In this document: positions 1-5,199 of the stretch, one piece after another
Layout: each line of letters starts with the position of its first letter
How positions within the stretch are numbered: position 1 is the stretch's first letter
Source of the DNA: CAYFMS01 sp964491425
GTDB lineage: Bacteria > Patescibacteriota > Patescibacteriia > UBA9934
Direction of reading: 5' to 3'
DNA length: 6,857 nt
NCBI GenBank assembly: GCA_964491425.1
Contig: CAZBFR010000040.1
Span: 1 to 6,857 of the forward strand
The notes under the pieces: generated by a model
The model's database searches: none
What the model was told of the DNA's origin: nothing
The model's input: only the letters and a program-made list of their open reading frames with translations
Program-made: the position numbers and the translations under genes

Positions 1-561
1 ATTATGCGTGTCCTTCCAAATATGACCGTCCTTTCGCCTTGTGACGCGATCGAAGCGCGCAAAGCGATTCTCGCTAGCGTTGCCCGAAAAACCCCCGTCT
101 ATCTCCGTCTTTCGCGAGAAAAAAGTCCAATTTTTACTACTGAGCAAACCCCCTTTGAGATCGGAAAAGCGTCGGTCCTTCTCGAAGGAGACGATATCGC
201 CCTCGTCGCGACGGGTCCACTCGTTTATCAAGCGCTTCTCGCCTCAACAGAATTAAAAAAATCGGGCATTTCCGCCCAAGTCGTCAACGTCTCGAGCGTA
301 AAGCCGCTCGACGAAAAAACGATTCTTTCGACAGCGCGCAAATGTCGGGCGATTATTACAATTGAAGAAGCACAAATCGCCGGAGGCCTTGGAAGCGCCG
401 TTTGCGAGCTTCTTAGCGAGGAGCACCCTACTCTCGTTCGTCGTCTTGGAGTCGTTGACCGATTCGGAGAATCCGGAAGCGCGCAAGCACTCCTACGCGA
501 ATTCAACCTTACAGCAAAAGATATCGTCCTCTCCGCAAAAAAACTCGTACGACTTAAGTAA
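1..561 (+). CDS. tkt: Transketolase, C-terminal subunit (3' portion, cut by window start)
   Basis: The frame is open from base 1 and ends at TAA 559-561, so the 5' end lies outside the window; the ATG at 4 is probably internal. About 186 residues are visible. Transketolase moves two-carbon ketol units between sugar phosphates in the non-oxidative pentose phosphate pathway, using thiamine diphosphate. The sequence begins in the conserved end of the pyrimidine-binding domain (MRVLPNMTVLSPCDAIEA, then PVYLRLSREKSP). It continues through the C-terminal transketolase domain: DIALVATGPLVYQAL, VVNVSSVKPLD, ITIEEAQIAGGLGSAV and the closing DRFGESGSAQALLREFNLT. The end resembles the small C-terminal subunit of split (two-gene) transketolases more than the long single-chain enzyme, so the N-terminal half probably lies upstream. 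Its last 8 bases overlap the convergent thymidine kinase gene. Family assignment is sure; the split form is inferred. Confidence 0.93.
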   Translation: MMRVLPNMTVLSPCDAIEARKAILASVARKTPVYLRLSREKSPIFTTEQTPFEIGKASVLLEGDDIALVATGPLVYQALLASTELKKSGISAQVVNVSSVKPLDEKTILSTARKCRAIITIEEAQIAGGLGSAVCELLSEEHPTLVRRLGVVDRFGESGSAQALLREFNLTAKDIVLSAKKLVRLK

Positions 562-1105
562 CCGGTTCGTAACAGGTTAGACATCTCGGCTCGTACTCCT
601 TATCTCCGATAAGTTCGCGCCGATCACTATTAACAACCCGTTGACTTCGCGTCGCCGGACGATTTTTACACCGTAAACAAATCGCCGTAAGTTTCGTTAC
701 CGGGTACGCGAGCGCCATTAATCGCGTTACAACAACAAACGGCTCCTCGCGATAATCAAGGTCGAGCCCCGAGATAATGACCCTTCTCCCCGTCCGCACA
801 AGACGCATAACAACCGCAACAATCTCCTCGTCAAAAAATTGCACCTCGTCGATCCCAATTACAACGTCGTCCCCCTCAACCTTCGCTTCAAGCTCCGCCG
901 AATCCGTGACCTCAACCGCCTCTTTCGCGAGCCCATTTCGAGACGCAATCTTTTCGCCCGACCGCGTATCCTTCTTCGGTTTAAAAATCTTCGTCTTAAG
1001 GCTCGCGAACCGCGCGCGATCGAGTCGCCGAATTAATTCCTCCGTTTTTCCGCTCGACATACAACCGACGATAACCTCTAAATGTGGCGTAAAGAGTGCG
1101 TCCAT
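554..1105 (-). CDS. tdk: Thymidine kinase (TK1 type)
   Basis: Cytosolic enzyme phosphorylating thymidine to dTMP with ATP (pyrimidine salvage). With this start it has 183 residues, usual for bacterial TK1. Order of motifs: P-loop GCMSSGKTEELIRRL near residues 14-28; Walker-B-like IGIDEVQFFDEE near 83-94, including the glutamate-containing DEVQFF; GLDLDYREEPF near 113-123; then CLRC and CLTC, the four cysteines of the structural zinc site, bracketing the thymidine-binding lasso segment (TRSQRVVNSDRRELIG). ATG at 1105-1103 fits family length and lies 13 bases after the TATGAT box. ATG at 1123-1121 would add MITYPR and is the alternative; the open frame upstream to 1339 is antisense to the next gene and unlikely. 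No good Shine-Dalgarno precedes either start, so the mRNA may be nearly leaderless. The stop (554-556) lies inside the transketolase gene end. Confidence 0.95.
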   Translation of the reverse strand: MDALFTPHLEVIVGCMSSGKTEELIRRLDRARFASLKTKIFKPKKDTRSGEKIASRNGLAKEAVEVTDSAELEAKVEGDDVVIGIDEVQFFDEEIVAVVMRLVRTGRRVIISGLDLDYREEPFVVVTRLMALAYPVTKLTAICLRCKNRPATRSQRVVNSDRRELIGDKEYEPRCLTCYEPVT

Positions 1106-1117
1106 ACGGGGATATGT

Positions 1118-1124
1118 TATCATA
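1118..1124. promoter_or_regulatory. Symmetric -10 element shared by divergent genes
   Basis: TATCATA reads TATCAT on the plus strand (1118-1123) and TATGAT on the minus strand (1124-1119), each 5 of 6 matches to TATAAT. On the plus strand the box ends 7 bases before the ATG at 1131, which predicts a transcript starting at or next to the start codon. On the minus strand it ends 13 bases before the tdk ATG at 1105. No convincing -35 is visible on either side. The inference is a single bidirectional promoter. Confidence 0.5.
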
Positions 1125-1130
1125 GTCCAT

Positions 1131-1814
1131 ATGAATGAAGAAAAGCGCTCCCCGTGGATTTTCATCTTACTTCTCGCAAGTAGTGTTCTTCTCCTTGGGA
1201 TTTTTATTATCGCTCTTTTAAGTATTATCGAGAACCCGTGGACAACCGATGAACCCGAGCCACCTATCGTCGAAGAGCCCGTCACGGAAGAACCGGTCGA
1301 AGAGGAAGATCCAACCGCAAAATTCAACGGTTCAAACAACCTTCCCGCCTTTACCTATCCGCTCGGTTGGCACATCTCTATCCTCCAAACGGAAGAAACA
1401 ACCTCTCCATACGACGGGTTTAGAACCTCCGTCTACGGCTTTGTAAACAACGGGCCAATTAGCCAATGCTCGGGATGCGACGGAAGCCCTGGACCGATTT
1501 TCCTCGGCCTCTACGACCGCGTGGGCGATAACGACGCCGCGTCTGTTGCGACACAACTTCTCGAAGATCTTGCCGATCCGCTCTTTTATACGGACGTTCA
1601 CCCAATCTCAACCGACCTTCCAAACGGTCGCTATACCGAAATCACCCTTAAAACAACCGAAAATAGTTTCAACGGCGCGACGAATATGACCTATATCGTG
1701 TTCGACGCGGGATCTCGCTCGTTCGTCGCTTCATTTGTCGATTTTGGGAACGACGAAAAACTCAAGGCGGGATGGGATATGATTAACAACTCCTTTAACT
1801 TCTCAAAACTCTAA
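1131..1814 (+). CDS. Membrane-anchored extracytoplasmic protein of unknown function
   Basis: I do not recognise a characterised family. The 227-residue protein has a short charged N-terminus (MNEEKRSP) and one strongly hydrophobic helix at about residues 9-33, with no obvious signal-peptidase site, so it is probably a permanent N-in anchor. An acidic proline-rich spacer follows at about 37-61 (repeated EEP units). The globular domain of about 160 residues starts with FTYPLGWHISI and ends AGWDMINNSFNFSKL. That frame (Tyr-Pro-x-x-Trp near the start, a final 'aW..i..SF.F' strand) is often seen in small exported domains of the PsbP-like fold; this is a resemblance only. CSGC at 113-116 could form a disulfide outside the cell. 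The start was chosen because it follows the -10 box directly and makes the helix N-terminal; there is no Shine-Dalgarno. The next gene begins one base after the stop, so they form an operon. Confidence 0.85.
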   Translation: MNEEKRSPWIFILLLASSVLLLGIFIIALLSIIENPWTTDEPEPPIVEEPVTEEPVEEEDPTAKFNGSNNLPAFTYPLGWHISILQTEETTSPYDGFRTSVYGFVNNGPISQCSGCDGSPGPIFLGLYDRVGDNDAASVATQLLEDLADPLFYTDVHPISTDLPNGRYTEITLKTTENSFNGATNMTYIVFDAGSRSFVASFVDFGNDEKLKAGWDMINNSFNFSKL

Positions 1815-1815
1815 T

Positions 1816-2484
1816 ATGAAGAATCAAACACCAACAATTCTTTGGTCGGTTTTCATTCTTGCCCTAATCGGAATCATCGCCTTTCTCCTCCTAAAACAGC
1901 CTAAGGAAACCGAAACAGAGACAACCGACTCCCCCACAACACAAACCGAGTCGACAAAGCCCGTTGAGCAATTCACCTCTACCCTCACCACGTCATGGGC
2001 ACATACAACCCGTGCGGAGGGTGACATCAACAAGTACCTCGATCCGGGTCAACGGATTACGAGCGTAATCGAGCATCCCGAGAAAAATATCGCCTGGTTT
2101 ACCTCGGAAATCTATAACGACACCGACAAGACCGTTTTCCTAAGCGTCTACGAGTACAATGAAACCGACTATACGTTCACTCGCCTTTTCAAAAAGACCT
2201 ACAAGATGGGCGACCTAAAAGGTATTCCGACGACAATGCTCCCAACCTTCAAGGCCGTCGCCGTCGATAAAAATACTCTCGCGCTCCTTATCACCGGAAC
2301 CGACGATAGCCCGGGACCTTGTACCGAACTAATTCTCATGGGAAGCGAAGAGGGTCGCCTCCTCGTAAGCCTCGACCTCGAAAATCCGTATAGCGGACTT
2401 ACCCCTTACGAAGCCCCAAAGAAAGTTCTCGAAGAAGCGGAGACCCGCGCCGAGGCCTGCATGAAACAAGAGTTCGGGACCTAG
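1816..2484 (+). CDS. Membrane-anchored extracytoplasmic protein of unknown function, second of pair
   Basis: No family recognised. The 222-residue protein repeats the architecture of its upstream neighbour: a hydrophobic helix at about residues 8-26 (ILWSVFILALIGIIAFLLL), a low-complexity Glu/Thr spacer at about 28-50, then an extracytoplasmic domain of about 170 residues rich in beta-type segments. Two cysteines in that domain (C169 in the DSPGPC segment and C215 in EACMKQ) could form a disulfide. No lipobox and no clear signal-peptidase cleavage site are visible, so the helix likely stays as an anchor. The ATG lies one base after the previous TAA with no Shine-Dalgarno, which points to translational coupling. 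A strong intrinsic terminator begins 18 bases after the stop and closes this two-gene unit. The two domains do not look like copies of each other by eye. Confidence 0.85.
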   Translation: MKNQTPTILWSVFILALIGIIAFLLLKQPKETETETTDSPTTQTESTKPVEQFTSTLTTSWAHTTRAEGDINKYLDPGQRITSVIEHPEKNIAWFTSEIYNDTDKTVFLSVYEYNETDYTFTRLFKKTYKMGDLKGIPTTMLPTFKAVAVDKNTLALLITGTDDSPGPCTELILMGSEEGRLLVSLDLENPYSGLTPYEAPKKVLEEAETRAEACMKQEFGT

Positions 2485-2502
2485 TTTTCTCCTAATCGGT
2501 TT

Positions 2503-2537
2503 AAGACCGTCAAAAAGCTTGGCGGTCTTGTTTTTTT
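2503..2537 (+). terminator. Intrinsic terminator of the membrane-protein pair
   Basis: AAGACCGTC (2503-2511) pairs with GGCGGTCTT (2521-2529), nine pairs with one G-U, around a 9-base loop. G and seven T follow (2531-2537). It starts 18 bases after the TAG of the second membrane protein. Confidence 0.9.
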
Positions 2538-2556
2538 AGGCTATTTCCCCTAAAAT
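2528..2556 (+). promoter_or_regulatory. Weak candidate promoter for the 174-residue protein
   Basis: TAAAAT at 2551-2556 (5 of 6 to the -10 consensus) lies 17 bases after TTGTTT at 2528-2533 (only TTG matches), which is inside the T-tract of the preceding terminator. A start near 2563 would leave only about ten leader bases, barely including the Shine-Dalgarno, so another start site is possible. Confidence 0.3.
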
Positions 2557-2572
2557 CGACACGGAGGTTCCC

Positions 2573-3097
2573 ATGTCCAAGGCAGACCATTTCGCTGCAG
2601 ACGCCGAAAAAGAGACCCTCGTCATCCCCCTCGCCCATCTTCTCGGATGCTTTTGTGAGGCCCTTGGGGAGCACGCACGCATCGATATCAAGAAGCGAGC
2701 TATCGCCTTCGCGATCGGTGTCGTCGCCCCGAAGCTCGAAGGGCTCGGATACCACGTCTTTGATTGGGCGATCAACTTGCACGAACTCGGACCGGAGCAC
2801 TTGGGAGGCATCGTCGAGATCTTCCAAAGTCATCCGATCGAGACGCTACACGCCTTTATCGAAGGAGAGGGTCGCGGTGATACCCTCGTTCTCGATGATC
2901 GCTATACGCGCCTCGCGAAAGCGGTTCGAAACCAACACCCGACCGTCATCGCAAAGATCGAACCACTGGTTCCGCTCTTCTCGGCCGCACTCATCGCCTA
3001 CCAACTTGGGGCAACAAAACCGGATCAGCTCGTCGACATGCCGAGCGCCATGCGCGTAGCGCTTCACAGCATCCCCAAACAGGAGCAATCATCATGA
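2573..3097 (+). CDS. Conserved-looking soluble helical protein of unknown function
   Basis: I do not recognise this 174-residue protein. The start is well supported: GGAGG at 2563-2567 with a 5-base spacer before ATG 2573, one of the few good Shine-Dalgarno sequences in the window. The protein is predicted mainly alpha-helical and soluble: no signal peptide, no sustained membrane segment, and amphipathic stretches at about residues 15-34, 40-60, 63-96 and 125-147. Visible residues of possible interest are C26 and C28 (GCFCEA), H61, H70 and H76, and several acidic residues, but they form no metal or catalytic motif I know. The polar tail ends KQEQSS. It sits alone between two terminators; its TGA overlaps an ATG that could start a coupled 11-codon ORF. 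The coding pattern (long in-frame run, C-rich third positions) makes it a real gene; the function is open. Confidence 0.75.
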   Translation: MSKADHFAADAEKETLVIPLAHLLGCFCEALGEHARIDIKKRAIAFAIGVVAPKLEGLGYHVFDWAINLHELGPEHLGGIVEIFQSHPIETLHAFIEGEGRGDTLVLDDRYTRLAKAVRNQHPTVIAKIEPLVPLFSAALIAYQLGATKPDQLVDMPSAMRVALHSIPKQEQSS

Positions 3098-3129
3098 CCA
3101 AACCCGAACAGCCCGGTGAGACCAGCTAG
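3094..3129 (+). CDS. Possible coupled micro-ORF (11 residues)
   Basis: ATG at 3094 overlaps the TGA of the previous gene as ATGA. AGGAG at 3081-3085 lies 8 bases upstream, which is good spacing. The frame reads MTKPEQPGETS and stops at TAG 3127-3129. Terminator-like hairpins follow. It may be a translated short peptide, the stump of a gene removed by rearrangement, or coincidence; its length gives no coding statistics. Confidence 0.3.
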   Translation: MTKPEQPGETS

Positions 3130-3160
3130 CCTTGATCCCAATTCGTACTCGCCCCTCATG

Positions 3161-3187
3161 CCCGCCGCGTATCTCGCCGGCGGGTTT
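3161..3187 (+). terminator. GC-rich hairpin, probable weak terminator
   Basis: CCCGCCG (3161-3167) and CGGCGGG (3178-3184) form a perfect 7-bp stem with a 10-base loop, followed by only TTT. It stands 31 bases after the micro-ORF stop and about 20 bases before a second, stronger terminator. Confidence 0.6.
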
Positions 3188-3203
3188 CATTCGTCATTTA
3201 AAA

Positions 3204-3236
3204 ACAAAAAACCGCCTCTTACGAGGTGGTTTTTTG
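3204..3236 (+). repeat. Flanking repeat, left copy (terminator sequence)
   Basis: This 33-base segment matches 5165-5199 with two substitutions (G to A in each arm) and two single-base insertions. The two copies are directly oriented and enclose the CoaB-fusion and methyltransferase genes with their promoter. They may be duplicated by an insertion event or may be a terminator type used repeatedly in this genome. Confidence 0.6.
3206..3235. terminator. Bidirectional intrinsic terminator
   Basis: AAAAAACCGCCTC (3206-3218) pairs with GAGGTGGTTTTTT (3223-3235), 13 pairs with one G-U, around TTAC. The A-tract and T-tract make it functional on either strand. It closes the unit containing the 174-residue gene. 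It is nearly identical to the hairpin at 5167-5198 beside the tRNA. Confidence 0.88.
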
Positions 3237-3249
3237 TTGAGCGTAGCGA

Positions 3250-3278
3250 TTGACGACTATGAGCTTTTGTGCTACGTT
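3250..3278 (+). promoter_or_regulatory. Candidate extended -10 promoter of the CoaB-fusion/methyltransferase cassette
   Basis: TTGACG at 3250-3255 (5 of 6 to the -35 consensus), a 17-base spacer ending in TGC (extended -10 motif at 3270-3272), and TACGTT at 3273-3278 (3 of 6). The predicted start near 3285 gives a leader of about 74 bases ending in a good Shine-Dalgarno. It directly follows the terminator that ends the preceding unit. Confidence 0.5.
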
Positions 3279-3348
3279 TCTCGGTCTGCAAGAGGAGAAC
3301 TCCTTCTTCCCTAACAGGCATGAAGCACCTTCAAAATCCTCACCAAAC

Positions 3349-3353
3349 AGGAG
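3349..3353 (+). promoter_or_regulatory. Shine-Dalgarno that decides the GTG start at 3359
   Basis: AGGAG at 3349-3353 with spacer TTACC before GTG 3359. The Rossmann-type first strand (TRLLITGG) begins right after this codon, as is usual at a CoaB-type N-terminus. Earlier in-frame ATGs at 3269 and 3320 lack such a site. Confidence 0.8.
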
Positions 3354-3358
3354 TTACC

Positions 3359-4453
3359 GTGACACGATTACTCATTACAGGCGGTCCAGTGCACGCGCGT
3401 CTGGACGCCGTGAAATTCATCACGAATCGCTTCAAGGGTGGCCTCATGTGCCAGCTCGCGGAAGAACTCGCAGGGCTCGGAGTCGAAGTCACCTATCTGT
3501 GTGCGCCCAGGGTCGGCGCTCAGACGCCGAAGGCAAGTGATTGGATCCAAGTTGTGACACATGGAGGGTTCGACGACTATCATCGCAAGGTGTTGGAACT
3601 CGCGCCATCCATGGACGGCGTAGTTCTCGGCGCCGCGGTAGCGAATCTCATTCCGGCAAACCCGTGGAAGGGTAAGTTCCCAAGCCACAACTACAAGCCG
3701 GGTGATATCGTACCGATCGAATTCAAGATAGCGCCCCGCGTAATTGACGACGTGAAGCGCGTGGCACCAAAGACACATCTCTTCGGCTACAAACTACTCG
3801 ATCACGTAAGCTACGAAGAGTTGATCAGTGCCGCTTACGGAATCGTCGTCGAAGCGAAAGCTACGGCGGTATTTGCCAACGACGCCGCTAATCTTCAACG
3901 GAAGTTCGCGGTGACGAAGGAGCGGGGCGTGCATCCACTGGCACAGGTGGACTTGGCACGGTGGATCCTCGAAATGCTCAGCGACGAGTACTACACCTCC
4001 GTACTCCAAGGAGAGCTTGGGCCGTCGAACGGCGCTGTCGGCAGGGTCAAGGCCCTGATCGAACGCTATCACGATCGGTTCCTTCACACGGAAACCGGCC
4101 TCATCTTCGGAACCGTTGCGGTTCGCGACGGCGGAGGCTTCGTCACAACTGGCAGAGGCAAGCGCGAGCTTGATTCAATCGCTCATGTCGCTCACGTCGA
4201 CCACGAACAAAGGGTGGTTTGCGTTGGTCACGACAGCAAAGCTTCGCTCAACGCCCCCCTCCTCGCTCGCATGTTCGAGAACACGAACGTCGACTACATC
4301 GTTCATTACCACCAACAGGTGGAGGGCCTGCCAACCTATGCGTACGCGCCTCCGGGCACCGTGCGCGACACCGAACGGCCGAACCACACCTCCTACAACA
4401 TCAGCGAGCATGGATGCATGCTCCTCTTCAACAATGACAGGGGGCAACTCTGA
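3359..4453 (+). CDS. CoaB/PPCS-like ligase domain fused to class II aldolase-like domain
   Basis: A 364-residue two-domain protein. Residues 1 to about 205 resemble phosphopantothenoylcysteine synthetase (DFP/CoaB fold), which activates a carboxylate with a nucleotide and joins it to an amine. Evidence: ITGG (6-9) in the nucleotide-binding first turn, LDAVKFITNRFKGG (15-28), VVLGAAVANLIP (89-99), GYKLL (143-147), FANDA (172-176) and VTKER (185-189). The last three recall eukaryotic-type PPCS (FKLE, VAN, VTKD). Residues from about 231 to 364 resemble class II aldolase/adducin domains: GTVAVRDGGGFVTTGRG, LNAPLLARMF, then IVHYHQQ (H316, H318) as metal ligands, and SEHGCMLLF (H351) as a possible third ligand. 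The glutamate expected before the HxH is not visible (KASLNAPLL). No CoaC flavoprotein domain is attached, so this is not ordinary CoaBC. The stop overlaps the methyltransferase start by one base. More CTG codons than its left flank suggest acquisition. The substrate is unknown. Confidence 0.82.
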   Translation: MTRLLITGGPVHARLDAVKFITNRFKGGLMCQLAEELAGLGVEVTYLCAPRVGAQTPKASDWIQVVTHGGFDDYHRKVLELAPSMDGVVLGAAVANLIPANPWKGKFPSHNYKPGDIVPIEFKIAPRVIDDVKRVAPKTHLFGYKLLDHVSYEELISAAYGIVVEAKATAVFANDAANLQRKFAVTKERGVHPLAQVDLARWILEMLSDEYYTSVLQGELGPSNGAVGRVKALIERYHDRFLHTETGLIFGTVAVRDGGGFVTTGRGKRELDSIAHVAHVDHEQRVVCVGHDSKASLNAPLLARMFENTNVDYIVHYHQQVEGLPTYAYAPPGTVRDTERPNHTSYNISEHGCMLLFNNDRGQL

Positions 4454-5106
4454 TGGAACGGTACCCGACCTACGAGACCTATCGGGCGCTCTACGCTCGA
4501 TACCACGGAAAAGGGGTTACGGACCTTCTGCAACCCCTTGCACCACTCGAGGGTGCGAATGTGATCGACCTTTGTGGAGGCGATGGTCGACTCACGTTCA
4601 AGATGATCGAAGCCGGAGCGCGGTCGATCCTCTTTGTGGACGCAGAGGCGAGGATGGTTCCATCCGAACTTCGACGACTCGGCCAAGTTCAGGTGCAGAT
4701 CAAGGACGTTCGGCGCGCACTGTCGGATGCGTTCGCGCGTGGTAAAACGTACGATCGCGCCGTCTGCCAACAGGCAGTGAACTACTGGCTGGACGGAGAG
4801 ACGGCGCGATTGCTCGCCATGGCCCTGAGGCCTGGGGGCACTTTCGTCTTCAATACGTTCAACGAGAAGCCATCGGAAAAACCTCGAGTTCTTGAGTACG
4901 ACCTTGACGGACACGCATTCGTCGAGGTTAGCTGGCTTGTCGGTGACGACGTACACCACCTTCAAGCTCGAGACGGCATGGCTCCTCACCACACGGTCTT
5001 CAAGTGGCTGTCGCCCGAGCGACTACGAGAGATTCTCGGACCGTACTTCGTCGTCAGCGAAGTTCGAAACGGGAAAACCAGCCTCTACCAGTGCGAACGC
5101 AGGTAG
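4453..5106 (+). CDS. Class I SAM-dependent methyltransferase
   Basis: The 217-residue protein has the Rossmann-like methyltransferase core. Motif I is VIDLCGGDGRLTF at residues 37-49. Strand 2 ends with an acidic residue for the SAM ribose (FVDAE, D63). Motif IV is YDRAVCQQAVNYWL at 100-113, and the strand after motif V is LRPGGTFVFNTFNE at 125-138. The C-terminal part (EKPRVLEYDLDGHAFVEVSW, then HHTVFKWLSPERLREIL) probably covers the active site and resembles small-molecule methyltransferases, such as those methylating carboxylates or hydroxyls, more than RNA or DNA enzymes; no NPPY or DPPY motif is present. ATG 4453 overlaps the preceding TGA (TGATG), with a modest AGGGGG at 4439-4444, so translation is probably coupled. 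It should act on the product or substrate of the CoaB/aldolase-like fusion. Family is sure, target unknown. Confidence 0.88.
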   Translation: MERYPTYETYRALYARYHGKGVTDLLQPLAPLEGANVIDLCGGDGRLTFKMIEAGARSILFVDAEARMVPSELRRLGQVQVQIKDVRRALSDAFARGKTYDRAVCQQAVNYWLDGETARLLAMALRPGGTFVFNTFNEKPSEKPRVLEYDLDGHAFVEVSWLVGDDVHHLQARDGMAPHHTVFKWLSPERLREILGPYFVVSEVRNGKTSLYQCERR

Positions 5107-5126
5107 AATACGAGAACACCCTCAAC

Positions 5127-5161
5127 GACGGCGCGATCAAGTCTCGATCGCGCCGTCTTCT
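5127..5161 (+). terminator. Probable terminator of the methyltransferase operon
   Basis: GACGGCGCGATC (5127-5138) and GATCGCGCCGTC (5146-5157) form a perfect 12-bp stem with a 7-base loop, followed by the short pyrimidine tract TTCTT. It begins 20 bases after the methyltransferase stop. The T-tract is weak, but the second hairpin at 5167-5198 backs it up. Confidence 0.75.
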
Positions 5162-5164
5162 TAT

Positions 5165-5199
5165 ACAAAAAACCACCTCTTTACGAGATGGATTTTTTG
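5165..5199 (+). repeat. Flanking repeat, right copy (terminator sequence)
   Basis: This is the partner of the 3204-3236 copy: 31 aligned identical bases, two substitutions and two one-base insertions. It reaches into the encoded CCA end of the tRNA-Ala gene. The left copy is followed by TTGTTGAGCGTAGCG, which matches about 10 of the first 15 tRNA-side bases here; that is suggestive only. Confidence 0.6.
5167..5198. terminator. Bidirectional terminator between methyltransferase and tRNA-Ala
   Basis: AAAAAACCACCTC (5167-5179) against GAGATGGATTTTTT (5185-5198), with one bulged A and one C-A mismatch, loop about five bases. Read on the minus strand it follows the tRNA CCA directly and ends in a T-tract, so it should end the tRNA transcript. 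Read on the plus strand it backs up the operon terminator. Confidence 0.8.

Noticed and set aside
777..1130. Upstream extension of the 1131 gene to an ATG at 777
   Set aside because: The 118 added residues are antisense to thymidine kinase, low in complexity (Ser/Thr-rich), and would bury the N-terminal membrane helix; the -10 box lies directly before 1131.
1106..1339. Longer thymidine kinase start at 1339
   Set aside because: The extra 78 residues are Ser/Gly-rich antisense of the 1131 gene; TK1 proteins begin shortly before the P-loop.
3269..3358. Earlier ATG starts (3269, 3320) for the CoaB-like fusion
   Set aside because: They add residues not typical of the family and lack ribosome-binding sites, while GTG 3359 has AGGAG at good spacing and begins the first beta strand. 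3269 also lies upstream of the predicted transcription start.
4116..4745. 209-residue open frame in another plus-strand frame
   Set aside because: Ser/Arg/Thr-rich shadow overlapping both the aldolase-like domain and the methyltransferase, which are clear in their own frames.
4393..4992. 199-residue open frame on the minus strand over the methyltransferase
   Set aside because: A shadow frame: no recognisable motif, crosses two well-supported genes, and results from the base bias of the real coding strand.
3206..5198. CRISPR or transposon inverted repeats at the two terminator hairpins
   Set aside because: Only two copies, each a self-complementary terminator with a T-tract; no spacer array, no transposase and no target-site duplication that I can define.
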